A stretch of 64,000 nucleotides of DNA, from the NCBI GenBank assembly GCA_027310565.1, contig DAIDAP010000037.1:382163-446162 (forward strand), written 5' to 3'. Of this stretch, positions 48,501-60,540 are shown one piece after another. Numbering within the stretch: the first letter of the stretch is position 1; the number at the start of each line of letters is the position of its first letter. Made by a program: the position numbers and the translations under genes. The stretch is from Chloroflexota bacterium. GTDB taxonomy: Bacteria; Chloroflexota; Limnocylindria; P2-11E. The notes below the pieces were generated by a model, which did not search any database, was not told the origin of the DNA, and saw nothing but the letters and a program-made list of their open reading frames with translations.

Positions 48501-49264
48501 CTAACGATGCGAGGCGACGAGCGGTGTCATCTCCCCGGCGCGGACGGCCACGCTCAGGCGGTTCTCCGCCGGCGGGATCGGGCAGTTGTAGTAGGGCGAG
48601 AGCGCGCAGGAGGGGTTGTACGCGCGGTTGAAGTCGACGACGACGCGCTCGCCCTCCCGCGCGAGCGTGACGTAGCGCCCGACCGGATACGACTCCCGCC
48701 CGGTCGTCGCGTCGCGGAAGTACACGTCGAGGTGGTCCTCGGGGACGCCCGGCTCGCGCAGACGCGTCACCGCCAGCCGGCACTCGACGCCGTCGATCGT
48801 GAAGCGGACCCAGCCGACGCGCTCCGCCGGCCGCGCGGCCGACGCGGTCGAGGCGATGTCGAGCGCGGCGCCGTCGGGCTCGAGCGGCGTGACGATGCGC
48901 AGCGCGGGATCGACCGGGAACCAGCGCAGCTCGACGTCCTCCCGCAGTCGAGCGCTCTCCCCGTCGAGCACGACGACCGCCGGGTAGCCCTGATGCGAGA
49001 GCCGCAGGCGATAGCGGCCGAGGTCGACGCGTCCGGGCGGCGTCGGCGCGCCGTCCACCGTGAAGTCACGCTGGCGCGACACGATCTCCACCGAGCGCGA
49101 CGCACCGTCGAGCACGACGTCCGCGTCGCGTGGTCCGAACGTGAGCCGCGTCCCGATCGGCAGCTCGTGCCGCGCGACGGCCGCGAGGACGGAGCTCGGG
49201 CCGCGCAGCTCCTCCCGCGCGCGCTCGCGGTCGGCGCGCAGTTCGGAGGCGTACGTGTCGGCGC

Positions 49265-49268
<4 letters not shown>
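48501..49268 (-). CDS. DUF1684 family protein
   Basis: A 255-aa DUF1684 protein with the family's diagnostic end, [20 protein letters not shown] followed by IPPAENRL. The first half is a beta-rich FHA-like region ([19 protein letters not shown]). No function is established for the family. The ATG overlaps the uvrA stop (ATGA), so it is made with the repair genes. Confidence 0.87.
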
Positions 49269-52149
<2,881 letters not shown>

Positions 52150-52150
<1 letters not shown>

Positions 52151-52842
52151 CAGGCGCTCTCGCGCGATCGCCGCGTCTCGCCGACGACGAGCCGCAGGAA
52201 GAGGAGCCAGACCGCGAGCGAGACGACGCCGGGCGCGAACGAGTCGGCGATCCCCGGCCGGTAGACGCCCTCCGCGACGGGCAGCACGGCGTTCGCGAGG
52301 AGCTGGTACAGGCCGGTGGGCACCAGGACGATCGTCGCCAGACCGAACACGGCGGTCCCGAGGATGAGGTAGGCGCGGCGCAGGCCGCTGCGCGGCTCGT
52401 CGGCGCCGACGACGCCGCGGCGCGCCGCCCAGTGCGCGCCGTAGAAGACGCCGCCGATGACGGTGAAGGTGATCCCGCGCAGGAGCTCCTCGCCGACCTG
52501 GCGCCGGCGCTGGTCCTCCAGCTGACGCTGTGCTTGCGCCAGCTGCTCGGGGCTCGGCTCCACGCACCCGGTCGCGGCCGGCGGGCAGACGCGGACCAGC
52601 GGCGTCGTCGTCCCGCCGTAGATCACGTCCGAGTCGACGGTCGTCGCGATGCCCCAGTTGAGGAGCGCCGACAGCCCGACGACGAGCGCGACGAGCCCGG
52701 CGAACGACGCCGCGTACAGGTACGCGCGCAGGACCGCTCGCGGCGAGGTGTCGATGGCCTCGCGCCCGCGCTGCACGAAGAGCACCACGAACAGCGCCAC
52801 GATGCCGACCACCACGGCCGCGACCACGAGAGCGGTGAACAT
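52150..52842 (-). CDS. Multi-helix membrane protein, DUF5671-like
   Basis: A 230-aa protein with about five or six membrane helices and a charged loop ([20 protein letters not shown], about 97-116) after a Cys-Pro-rich outside stretch ([14 protein letters not shown]). It resembles the DUF5671 group and the neighbouring 183-aa protein (shared start [20 protein letters not shown] versus [20 protein letters not shown]). Function unknown. It sits between uvrB and uvrA, with a 1-bp overlap to uvrA. Confidence 0.75.
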
Positions 52843-53394
52843 CTACGATCCCCTCACTTTCTCGACATGCGGGTCGACGTCGCGCGGCGGGACGGCCTCC
52901 GCTCCCGCCGACCGGCTCGCCGGGCCCGGGCGGATGCGGGCGCCGACGCCCGCGGCCTCGAGCGGCGGACCGCCACCGCCCCCGCGCCAGCCGATCACCG
53001 CACGGCCGCGTCGCGGGCGGTCCCCCGGGAGCTGCCGCATGAACAACAGCCGGATGCCGAGCGCGACGAGGCCGCCGGCCAGCGTCTGGCCGAGCAGGTG
53101 CACGCGTCGGCCGGTCCCGTCGTCGGCGCGTCGAGCGCGGCCGTGCGCGACGGCGTGCCCGAGCCAGAACGCGATCCCGAACGCCGCGAACGTCGCCCCC
53201 CGGACGAGGTCCTGATCCCGCTGGAGCGCCTGCTGCTCGCCGGTCCGGATGGCGGCCTCCACCGGAATGCCGCCGAACGGCGTGCCGGTGACGAACGTGA
53301 TCGCGGCCGTCAGCAGCGACGCGAGACCGACCGCCGCGACGGCCACGCCGACGAACGAGCCGAAGAAGAGGTACCCGCGCACCCGCGCCGACAT
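52843..53394 (-). CDS. Membrane protein, DUF5671-like paralogue
   Basis: A 183-aa protein with about four membrane helices in the first 120 residues and a Gly/Pro/Arg-rich cytoplasmic tail. It is a diverged paralogue of the next gene. It begins 4 bp after the uvrB stop and abuts the next gene exactly. No catalytic motif is visible. Confidence 0.75.
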   Translation of the reverse strand: MSARVRGYLFFGSFVGVAVAAVGLASLLTAAITFVTGTPFGGIPVEAAIRTGEQQALQRDQDLVRGATFAAFGIAFWLGHAVAHGRARRADDGTGRRVHLLGQTLAGGLVALGIRLLFMRQLPGDRPRRGRAVIGWRGGGGGPPLEAAGVGARIRPGPASRSAGAEAVPPRDVDPHVEKVRGS

Positions 53395-53398
53395 CTCG

Positions 53399-55531
53399 TC
53401 AGTACCCGCGCCGCCGGCGTGTCACCCGGCGCGTCGTGCGCGCGGGCCTCGCCGTCGCGCTCTCCGCCGCCCCGAGCGCGTCCGGGCCGTCCTGCACGAC
53501 GAGCAGGCCGCGCAGCTCGACGACCTCGTCGCGCAGCGCCGCCGCCTTCTCGAACTCCAGGTCCTTCGCGGCCTGCTTCATCCGCGCCTCGAGGTCCTTG
53601 ATGAGCCGGGTCAGCTCGTCCCTCGGGAGCTCGCCCGCGGCGATCGGGCGGCCGCCCTTCTCGTAGCGCTCCTCGACGTCGGCGACCTGCTGCAGCCGGA
53701 CGCCGATCTCGCGGATGGCCTTCACCACGGTCGCCGGCTCGATGCCGTGCTCGCGGTTGTAGGCGACCTGCAGCGCGCGCCGGCGCTCGGTCTCGTCGAT
53801 CGCGGCTCGCATCGAGCCGGTGATGCGGTCGGCGTACATGATCACCCGTCCCTCGACGTGCCGCGAGGCGCGCCCGATGACCTGGATGAGCGAGCCCTCG
53901 GAGCGCAGGTACCCCTCCTTGTCCGCGTCGAGGATCGCGACGAGCGTGACCTCGGGCAGGTCGATGCCCTCGCGCAGCAGGTTCACCCCGACGACGACGT
54001 CGTACACGCCGAGGCGCAGGTCGCGGAGGATCTCGACCCGCTCGAGCGTCTCGATCTCGGAGTGGAGGTAGTGCACCTTCACGCCCATCTCGCGCAGATA
54101 GTCGGCGAGATCCTCGGCCATCTTCTTCGTGAGCGTCGTGACGAGCGCGCGCTGGCCGCGCTCCACCCGCAGCCGCAACTCCGCGAGCAGGTCGTCCACC
54201 TGCCCGTCCGTCGGCCGCACGTCGATCTCGGGGTCGACCAGGCCCGTCGGCCGGATGATCTGCTCGACGACCTGGCCGGAGCGCTGGGTCTCGTACGGTC
54301 CCGGCGTCGCCGAGACGAAGATGGTCTGGTCGAGACGCGCCTCGAACTCTTCGAACGTCAGCGGGCGGTTGTCGAGCGCGCTCGGCAGACGGAAGCCGTA
54401 CTCGACGAGGATCTCCTTGCGCGACCGGTCGCCGCCGTACATCCCGCGCACCTGCGGGATCGAGATGTGCGACTCGTCGATGAACATGAGGAAGTCCGGC
54501 GGGAAGTAGTCGAGGAGCGTCCAGGGCCGGCTCCCGGCCGGCCGGCGCGCGAGGTGGCGCGAGTAGTTCTCGACGCCGGCGCAGGTCCCGGTCTCGCGGA
54601 GCATCTCGAGGTCGAAGCGGGTCCGCTGCGAGAGGCGCTGCGCCTCGAGCAGCCTGCCTCTCTCCTCGAGCTCCTTCACCCGATCCACCAGCTCGGCCTC
54701 GATGTCCTTCACCGCCTCGAGCAGCTTCTCTCGCGGCGTGACGAAGTGCCGCGCCGGGTAGATGTCGATCGCGTCGCGCTCGGCGAGCACCTCGCCGGTG
54801 AGCGGATCGAGCTCGGCGATGCGCTCGACGTCGTCGCCGAAGAACTCCACACGCAGCGCGAGGTCCTCGTAGGACGGCTGGACCTCGAGCGTGTCGCCGA
54901 GGACGCGGAACTTGCCGCGGACGAGGTCGCTGTTGGTACGTTCGTACTGGATGTCGACCAGGTGGCGCAGGACCGTGTCGCGCCGGACCCGCTCGCCCCG
55001 GCGCAGGCGCACCGTCACGGCGCCGTAGTCCACGGGGGCGCCGAGGCCATAGATGCACGAGACGGAGGCGACGATGACCACGTCGCGCCGCTCGAACAGC
55101 GAGCGCGTGGCGGCGTGGCGCATCTTGTCGATCTCCTCGTTGCGCGAGGAGTCCTTCTCGATGTACGTGTCGCTCCGGGGGATGTAGGCCTCGGGCTGGT
55201 AGTAGTCGTAGTACGAGACGAAGTACTCGACCGCGTTGCCCGGGAAGAATTCCTTGAATTCGCCGTACAGCTGCGCCGCCAGGGTCTTGTTGTGGGCCAG
55301 GACCAGCGCCGGGCGCCCGGCCTCGGCGATGACCTTGGCCATCGTCACCGTCTTGCCCGAGCCGGTGACCCCGTGGAGCGTCTGCGCCTTCACGCCGCGG
55401 CGGATGCCGTCCCCGAGCACGGCCGATGCCCGTGGCTGGTCGCCCGCGAGGGGCCAGGGCAGGACGAGGTCGAACCGGGCCGGCCCGGTCGGGCGTTCGG
55501 TCGGGACCTGGAGCGTCTCCCCACGTGGCAT
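53399..55531 (-). CDS. uvrB: UvrABC excinuclease subunit B
   Basis: Damage-verification helicase of nucleotide excision repair, 710 aa. Walker A GVTGSGKT is near residue 54; the beta-hairpin [12 protein letters not shown] inserts between DNA strands. Helicase motifs include FIDESH and [15 protein letters not shown]. The C-terminal UVR motif ([20 protein letters not shown]) binds UvrC. Sixteen bases before the ATG stands an SOS box (55547-55558), so transcription should be LexA-controlled and shared by the two membrane proteins, uvrA, DUF1684 and CvpA/CAP genes downstream. Confidence 0.97.
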   Translation of the reverse strand: MPRGETLQVPTERPTGPARFDLVLPWPLAGDQPRASAVLGDGIRRGVKAQTLHGVTGSGKTVTMAKVIAEAGRPALVLAHNKTLAAQLYGEFKEFFPGNAVEYFVSYYDYYQPEAYIPRSDTYIEKDSSRNEEIDKMRHAATRSLFERRDVVIVASVSCIYGLGAPVDYGAVTVRLRRGERVRRDTVLRHLVDIQYERTNSDLVRGKFRVLGDTLEVQPSYEDLALRVEFFGDDVERIAELDPLTGEVLAERDAIDIYPARHFVTPREKLLEAVKDIEAELVDRVKELEERGRLLEAQRLSQRTRFDLEMLRETGTCAGVENYSRHLARRPAGSRPWTLLDYFPPDFLMFIDESHISIPQVRGMYGGDRSRKEILVEYGFRLPSALDNRPLTFEEFEARLDQTIFVSATPGPYETQRSGQVVEQIIRPTGLVDPEIDVRPTDGQVDDLLAELRLRVERGQRALVTTLTKKMAEDLADYLREMGVKVHYLHSEIETLERVEILRDLRLGVYDVVVGVNLLREGIDLPEVTLVAILDADKEGYLRSEGSLIQVIGRASRHVEGRVIMYADRITGSMRAAIDETERRRALQVAYNREHGIEPATVVKAIREIGVRLQQVADVEERYEKGGRPIAAGELPRDELTRLIKDLEARMKQAAKDLEFEKAAALRDEVVELRGLLVVQDGPDALGAAESATARPARTTRRVTRRRRGY

Positions 55532-55546
55532 GGCGGCCCCATTCTA

Positions 55547-55558
55547 GAACGGATGTTC
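55547..55558 (-). promoter_or_regulatory. SOS box (LexA site) of the uvrB operon
   Basis: GAACGGATGTTC fits the Gram-positive/Chloroflexota SOS consensus GAAC-N4-GTTC exactly. It lies 16-27 bp upstream of the uvrB ATG, overlapping the expected promoter or leader. It is the only such site I noticed next to a gene start in the window; uvrC and polA lack one. Confidence 0.75.
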
Positions 55559-55687
55559 GCAGTGGCCGTGAGACCGGCCGCAGACCATCGTCGCATACCA
55601 CCCTGACCGGCTGGTGCGTTTGTGCGACAGAGCCGCTATTGCGGCGCGGCTGGGCCGTGCCTAGCGTCACGCTGAAGGAAGGCTGAA

Positions 55688-56284
55688 CTGAAGAAGCTCG
55701 CTTCGCTCGTGACGGACGACCAGGGCCAGAACATCGTCGAGTTCGCCCTGCTTCTGCCCGTCCTCCTGTACATCCTCATGGGGATCATCCAGTTCGGGTT
55801 CATCTTCGCCGCCTACATCACCCTGAACAACGCCGTTCGCGAAGGGGCGCGCTGGGGCTCCATCTACATCTACGACGGCGCGAGGACCAAGACGCAGAAC
55901 GACGTCGCGCGCAACGACGGCCTCGTCGACCGGATGATCCAGTCGCGCGGCGTGCTGAACATGCCCGCGCGCGGCACGAACGGGACGAACTTCAACACCT
56001 CCGGCGGCAACACGCTCGCCGCGGCGTCGTGCCCGGCGCAGGACCCGGCGCCGATCGCCGGCTGGTACTACGGCAGCAACGGCAATCCGGACGTCACCAT
56101 CTGCTACTCGCTGCCGTCGGGCGTGAGCGACAACGACCCCCGTCGTGGGGAGTACCTGGACGTGCAGACGTGGTACCACCTGCAGGTCTTCATCCCGCTG
56201 CTGGATCAGTTCCTCCCGGACGATCCGGCGAAGACCTCGCAGTGGATCCGCATCCCGGCGCGCATCACGGTCGTCGTCAATTAG
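55688..56284 (+). CDS. TadE-like pilus/secretion protein, probable CTG start
   Basis: A TadE/TadG-type protein of about 198 aa: DDQGQNIVEFALLLPVLLYI gives the conserved Glu and the single membrane helix, with the rest outside the membrane. GAAGGAAGG at 55674-55682 lies 5 nt before a CTG at 55688, which opens LKKLASLVTDDQGQ, the usual length of the TadE N-terminus. The first canonical start is the GTG at 55709, with no ribosome site. It is followed by cpaB; other tad genes are not in the window. It is divergent from uvrB. Confidence 0.85.
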   Translation: MKKLASLVTDDQGQNIVEFALLLPVLLYILMGIIQFGFIFAAYITLNNAVREGARWGSIYIYDGARTKTQNDVARNDGLVDRMIQSRGVLNMPARGTNGTNFNTSGGNTLAAASCPAQDPAPIAGWYYGSNGNPDVTICYSLPSGVSDNDPRRGEYLDVQTWYHLQVFIPLLDQFLPDDPAKTSQWIRIPARITVVVN

Positions 56285-56339
56285 CGGGCCATCCGCTAGA
56301 GTCCGCTAGCAGCACGCCGCAGAGGAGAGGGAAGGCAAG

Positions 56340-57125
56340 GTGCAGGACGGTTCGAAGAGACGCGCGCGGCTGATCCTCATCGTGGGGGTGCTGCTCGCGA
56401 TCGTCGCAGGCGGCGGCACGTTCTTCATCGCCAACAGCGCGCAGAGCGCGCCGCCGCCGGTCGTGCCGACGACGCCGGTGCTCGTCGCCGCACGCGAGAT
56501 CCCCGCGAAGACGACGCTCACCGCCGCCGACCTGCGGCTGCAGTCTTACAACGTGGACGCCAAGCCGGCCGCGGCGCTCAGCAAGGCGTCCGACGCGATC
56601 GGCCAGATCACCGTCCAGGCGATCAGCGTCGGCGAGCCGATCCTGCCGGGCAAGTTCACCGACCCCAAGAAGCCGTCGTTCGTCGTGATGCCGCCGGGCT
56701 TCATCGGGCCCGACGGCGCGCCGGCTCCGAACTCGCCGAGCTACCGCGCGATGTCGATCACGGTCCCGGACGCGAACGCGGTCGGCGGCGCGCTCCAGGT
56801 CGGCGACATCGTCGACGTGGTGTACACGGTCCAGTTCGACCCGGCGAAGTTCCTCCAGTCGCCAAAGCCGGAGCAGGCGCCCGACTTCTCCGCGAAGATC
56901 ATCCTCGAGCGCGTGCCGCTGCTCGCGCGGCTGACGAGCGTCTACACCATCCGCGTCGACGCGATCACCGCCGAGCGCATCGCCTACCTCCAGGCCTCCG
57001 GCGGTACGCTCTCGCTCCTGCTGCGCGCGCCGAAGGACGAGCGCGCCACGGGCTCGCAGGGCACGACGTTCGAGGACATCGAGAACAACTACAAGCTCAA
57101 GATCCCGACGCTCCTCAAGCAGTGA
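56340..57125 (+). CDS. cpaB: CpaB/RcpC-like SAF-domain protein
   Basis: A 261-aa Flp pilus assembly protein of the CpaB/RcpC type. An N-terminal membrane helix (LILIVGVLLAIVAGGGTFFI) precedes a SAF domain (VLVAAREIPAKTTLTAADL, about residues 47-110) and the RcpC region (ALQVGDIVDVVYTV). Starts at GTG with a purine-rich GGAGAGGGAAGG upstream. Together with the TadE-like gene it suggests a Tad secretion or pilus system whose core genes are elsewhere. The last 11 bp overlap the convergent coaE gene. Confidence 0.85.
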   Translation: MQDGSKRRARLILIVGVLLAIVAGGGTFFIANSAQSAPPPVVPTTPVLVAAREIPAKTTLTAADLRLQSYNVDAKPAAALSKASDAIGQITVQAISVGEPILPGKFTDPKKPSFVVMPPGFIGPDGAPAPNSPSYRAMSITVPDANAVGGALQVGDIVDVVYTVQFDPAKFLQSPKPEQAPDFSAKIILERVPLLARLTSVYTIRVDAITAERIAYLQASGGTLSLLLRAPKDERATGSQGTTFEDIENNYKLKIPTLLKQ

Positions 57126-57705
57126 CCCGGCGCCACGCCTCCGCGACCTGAGCGCGCGTCCGCTCGCGGTCGGCGTCGTTCTCGATGACGACGTCGGCCG
57201 CCGAGCGGTACTCCGCCTCCGAGCGCTGCGACGCGAGGCGCATCTCCGCCTCGGGGCGCCGAAGCCCGCGCGCCTCGAGCCGGCGCAGCGTCGCCTCGCG
57301 GGGGGCGACCACGACCCAGACCTCGTCGCACGCCCGGCGCATGTCCGATTCGAGCAGCTTGACGGCCTCGACGACGAGCACGTCGCCCGCCTTCAGCATC
57401 CGCTTCGCCTCGAGCACGCGCGCGATGACGCGCGGCCACAGGATCTGCTCGAGACGCCGCAGCTTCGCCGGGTCGCCGAAGACCTCCGCGGCGAGCTTGG
57501 AACGGTCGATCTCCCGGTCCTCACCCAGGACCTTGGTGCCGAAGGTCTGGACGATGGCGCTGTAGCCGACGGTCCCGCGCGACTGCTCGTCGTGGGCGAT
57601 CGCGTCGGCGTCGAGCACCTTCGCCCCGAGCGCGCGCAGCATGCCGGCGACGGTGGACTTCCCCGCCCCGAGCGGACCGGTGAGGCCGATGACCTTCGTG
57701 GTCAC
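57115..57705 (-). CDS. coaE: Dephospho-CoA kinase
   Basis: Catalyses the last step of coenzyme A synthesis. The 196-aa protein has Walker A GLTGPLGAGKS at about residues 7-17, LDADAIAHDE after it, VVEAVKLLES and the lid RLASQRSEAEYR. The usual VLDIPLLFE stretch is here VVEAVKLLES, a variant. The GTG start overlaps the ABC-F stop. Order polA-mutM-(ABC-F)-coaE is a widespread arrangement. Confidence 0.93.
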   Translation of the reverse strand: MTTKVIGLTGPLGAGKSTVAGMLRALGAKVLDADAIAHDEQSRGTVGYSAIVQTFGTKVLGEDREIDRSKLAAEVFGDPAKLRRLEQILWPRVIARVLEAKRMLKAGDVLVVEAVKLLESDMRRACDEVWVVVAPREATLRRLEARGLRRPEAEMRLASQRSEAEYRSAADVVIENDADRERTRAQVAEAWRRVTA

Positions 57706-59678
57706 GGCTCCCGCTCCGCCTCGCTCTGCCTCGCCCACTCGTCGTACAGCTCGCGCAGGCTGCGCTCGAGCGCGGCGTGCTCCTCGCCGGCGCGGCGCGT
57801 CTCCAGGTAGTTCCCGCTCTGGGCGATGCGCGCGACCTTCTCGGACAGCTGCCGCAGCTGGAGCTCCATGGCCTCGATGCGCGACTCGAGCGCGCGCAGG
57901 CCCGAGACGCGGCGCGGCGGGGACGCCCGCGTCTTGCGGGCGCCCGCCGAGCGGGTGCTCTCCCGGTCCGCGCGCGGCGCCGCTCGCCGCGGCCCGTCCG
58001 CCCGCCCCGCCGCGGACGGGCGGACGGGCGCAGCGGCGCGTCCGGGGCCGCTCGCATCCTCCACGGCGCTCGGCCGGTACTCGATGATCGGAGCCTCCCT
58101 GCCGGCGGCGCGCTCGCGCTGGTATCCCGTCCAGCTCCCCTCGAAGCGGCGCAGCAGACCGCGGTCGACGAGCCAGAGCTCCGTGGCGAGCTTGTCGACG
58201 AAGTAGCGATCATGCGAGACCAGCACGATCGTGCCGGAGAACGAGGCGAGCACGGCCTCGAGCTGCTCGCGCGCGGCGAGGTCGAGATGGTTCGTCGGCT
58301 CGTCGAGCACGAGGAGGTTCGCGTCCCGCGTCGCGAGCCGCGCGAGCGCGAGGCGGGCGCGCTCGCCGCCGGAGAGGACCGCGACGGCGCGGTCGACGTC
58401 GTCGCCGCGGAACAGGAACCGCGCGAGGAGGTCGCGCGCCTCCTGGTCGACGAGGCCGCTCGCCGCGCGGAGCGACTCGAGGACCGTCTCGTTCCCGCCG
58501 AGCTCGGCCTGCGCCTGCTCGAGGTACGCGACGCGCACCATCGGAGCGGCCGACACGTAGCCGTCGAGCGGGGGGATCTCCCCGAGGAGCGTCCGCACGA
58601 GCGTCGTCTTCCCCGCGCCGTTCGGGCCGACGATCGCGACACGCGCGTCGCGCGCCACGCGCAGCGGGCCGACCCGCAGGACCGGCTCGCCGTATCCGAC
58701 CGCGAGCGAGGTCGTCTCGAGCACGGTCTCGCTCCCGAGGTCGGCCGCCCGGAGGTCCCAGGTGTGCCGCGCCGCGTGCGCGGGCGCCGTGATCCGCTCG
58801 ACGCGCGCGAGCTTCTTTCCGCGGCCGCGCGCCTCCTTCGCGCGCTGCCCGGCGCCATAGCGGCGGATGAACGCCTCGGTGCGCGCGATCTCCTCGGCCT
58901 GGCGCTCGGCGGCCTTCGCCCGCGCCGCCTCGCGCTCGGCGCGCTGCCGCGCGTACTGCGTGTACCCGCCGCGGTACTCGACGACGCTGCGGTCCTCGAT
59001 CGAGAGCGTGCGCGACGTGACGCGGTCGAGGAACCAGCGGTCGTGACTGCTGATGACGGCGGTCGTCTCCTGCGCGACGAGGAACGTCTCCAGCCACTCG
59101 AGCGCCGCGACGTCGAGATGATTCGTCGGCTCGTCGAGGAGGAGCACGTCGGGGTCGTCCAGGAGCAGCCGCGCGAGGCCGAGGCGCGTCCGCTCGCCGC
59201 CGGACAGCGTCGCGACCTCGCGCTCGGCCAGCGTGTCGAGGCCGAGCCCCGCCAGCACCCGCTTCACCCTCGCATCGAAGTCGTACCCGCCGGCGTGGTC
59301 GAAGTGGTGCTGGAGGTCGGCGTAGCGCTCGAGCGTCTCCGCGTCGGCGCCGCCGAGCCGCTCCTCCATCGCGCGCAGGTCCGTCGCGAGCTCGCGCAGG
59401 TGCGCCGCGGCGCCGCGCGCGTGCTCGATGACGGTGCCCGTCGCCTCGCCGAGGAGCTCCTGCCGGAGGAACCCGACGCGCAGCCCGCGCGAGTACGCGA
59501 CCGTGCCGCGGTCGGGCTCGTCGAGCCCCGCGCAGATGCGCAGGAGCGTCGTCTTCCCCGTGCCGTTCGGGCCGATCAGCCCCGCGCGGTCGCCGTCCGC
59601 GAGGCGGAAGGAGACGTCGTGCAGCAGCTCGCGGTCGCCGAACCGGCGCCCGACCGCCTGGACCGAGAGGGTCGTCAC
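57702..59678 (-). CDS. ABC-F family ATPase
   Basis: A 658-aa ABC-F protein with two soluble ABC domains: GPNGTGKTT and GPNGAGKTT, signatures TLSGGERTRLGLARLLLD and VLSGGERARLALARLATR, both followed by LDEPTNHLD. The linker (about 235-310) is Ala/Arg/Glu-rich, and the C-terminus ends in a predicted coiled coil (RALESRIEAMELQLRQL). No membrane helices. ABC-F proteins act on the ribosome, as translation factors or antibiotic protection. The tail with an Arg/Pro-rich linker resembles Uup/YdiF types. The GTG start lies 4 bp after mutM. Confidence 0.9.
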   Translation of the reverse strand: MTTLSVQAVGRRFGDRELLHDVSFRLADGDRAGLIGPNGTGKTTLLRICAGLDEPDRGTVAYSRGLRVGFLRQELLGEATGTVIEHARGAAAHLRELATDLRAMEERLGGADAETLERYADLQHHFDHAGGYDFDARVKRVLAGLGLDTLAEREVATLSGGERTRLGLARLLLDDPDVLLLDEPTNHLDVAALEWLETFLVAQETTAVISSHDRWFLDRVTSRTLSIEDRSVVEYRGGYTQYARQRAEREAARAKAAERQAEEIARTEAFIRRYGAGQRAKEARGRGKKLARVERITAPAHAARHTWDLRAADLGSETVLETTSLAVGYGEPVLRVGPLRVARDARVAIVGPNGAGKTTLVRTLLGEIPPLDGYVSAAPMVRVAYLEQAQAELGGNETVLESLRAASGLVDQEARDLLARFLFRGDDVDRAVAVLSGGERARLALARLATRDANLLVLDEPTNHLDLAAREQLEAVLASFSGTIVLVSHDRYFVDKLATELWLVDRGLLRRFEGSWTGYQRERAAGREAPIIEYRPSAVEDASGPGRAAAPVRPSAAGRADGPRRAAPRADRESTRSAGARKTRASPPRRVSGLRALESRIEAMELQLRQLSEKVARIAQSGNYLETRRAGEEHAALERSLRELYDEWARQSEAEREP

Positions 59679-59682
59679 GCTC

Positions 59683-60540
59683 TCATGATGCCGGGGCGCG
59701 CTGGCAGCGCGGGCAGTGGAACGTGCCGCGGCCGCCGACGACGGTCCGCACGATCGCACGGCCGCAGCGCGGGCAGGGCTCGCCGGCGCGGTCGTACACG
59801 GTGAACTCGCGCTGCATGCGGCCCCGCTCGCCGCGCGCGTCGCGGTAGTCGCGGCGCGACGCGCCGCCGAAGCGGATGCCCTTGCGCAGCACCCATCGGA
59901 TCGCCTCGTGCAGCCGTGCGGCCTCCGCCGGGCGCAGCGAGCCGGCGGTCCGCAGCGGATGGAGCCGCGCGCGCCAGAGCGCCTCGATCGCGTAGATGTT
60001 CCCGATGCCGGCGATCGCGCGCTGGTCGAGCAGGAGCGGCTTGATCGCGGCCCGCGAGCGGCGCCGGAGGAGCTCCGCGAGCCGGCGCGTCGTGAAGCGG
60101 CGCGAGAGCGGCTCGATCCCCAGCGAGCGGTGCAGCGGCGTCTTCGCGCCGCCGCCCTCGCCCGACAGCTCCTCCAGATCGACGACGGCCATCCGCCCGA
60201 ACTTGCGCGTGTCGGCGAAGCGCAGCAGCGAGCCGTCGTCGAAGCGGACGACCGCGCGCGTATACGGGTCGGCCGCACCGCCGTCGCGCTCGAACAGGAG
60301 CCTCCCGGTCATGCGCAGCGATACGATGAGCGCCTCGGCGCCGTCGAGCTCGAGCACGACGAGCTTGCCGCGCCGCCCGACCCCGACGATCCGGTGGCCG
60401 GCGAGGCGTGCCGCGAAGAGCGACGCCGGCATCGGCTCGCTCACGCGGTGCCACAGCGAGGTGAAGTCCGCGATGCGCTTGCCGACCACCACACGGCGCA
60501 GCTGGCGCGCGATCGTCTCGACCTCAGGAAGCTCGGGCAT
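59683..60540 (-). CDS. mutM: Formamidopyrimidine-DNA glycosylase
   Basis: Base-excision repair glycosylase for 8-oxoguanine, 285 aa. The N-terminus MPELPEVETI supplies the catalytic Pro2 and Glu3; GKLVVLEL holds the conserved Lys. The H2TH region and the C-terminal zinc finger (CPRCGRAI...CPRCQ) are intact. It overlaps the end of polA by 17 bp. Confidence 0.96.
   Translation of the reverse strand: MPELPEVETIARQLRRVVVGKRIADFTSLWHRVSEPMPASLFAARLAGHRIVGVGRRGKLVVLELDGAEALIVSLRMTGRLLFERDGGAADPYTRAVVRFDDGSLLRFADTRKFGRMAVVDLEELSGEGGGAKTPLHRSLGIEPLSRRFTTRRLAELLRRRSRAAIKPLLLDQRAIAGIGNIYAIEALWRARLHPLRTAGSLRPAEAARLHEAIRWVLRKGIRFGGASRRDYRDARGERGRMQREFTVYDRAGEPCPRCGRAIVRTVVGGRGTFHCPRCQRAPAS

Noticed and set aside
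55621-55687. Sigma-70 promoter for the TadE-like gene (TTGTGC and TATTGC)
   Set aside because: Hexamers are poor and the spacing is not optimal; with the genome's promoter consensus unknown, it is not worth calling.
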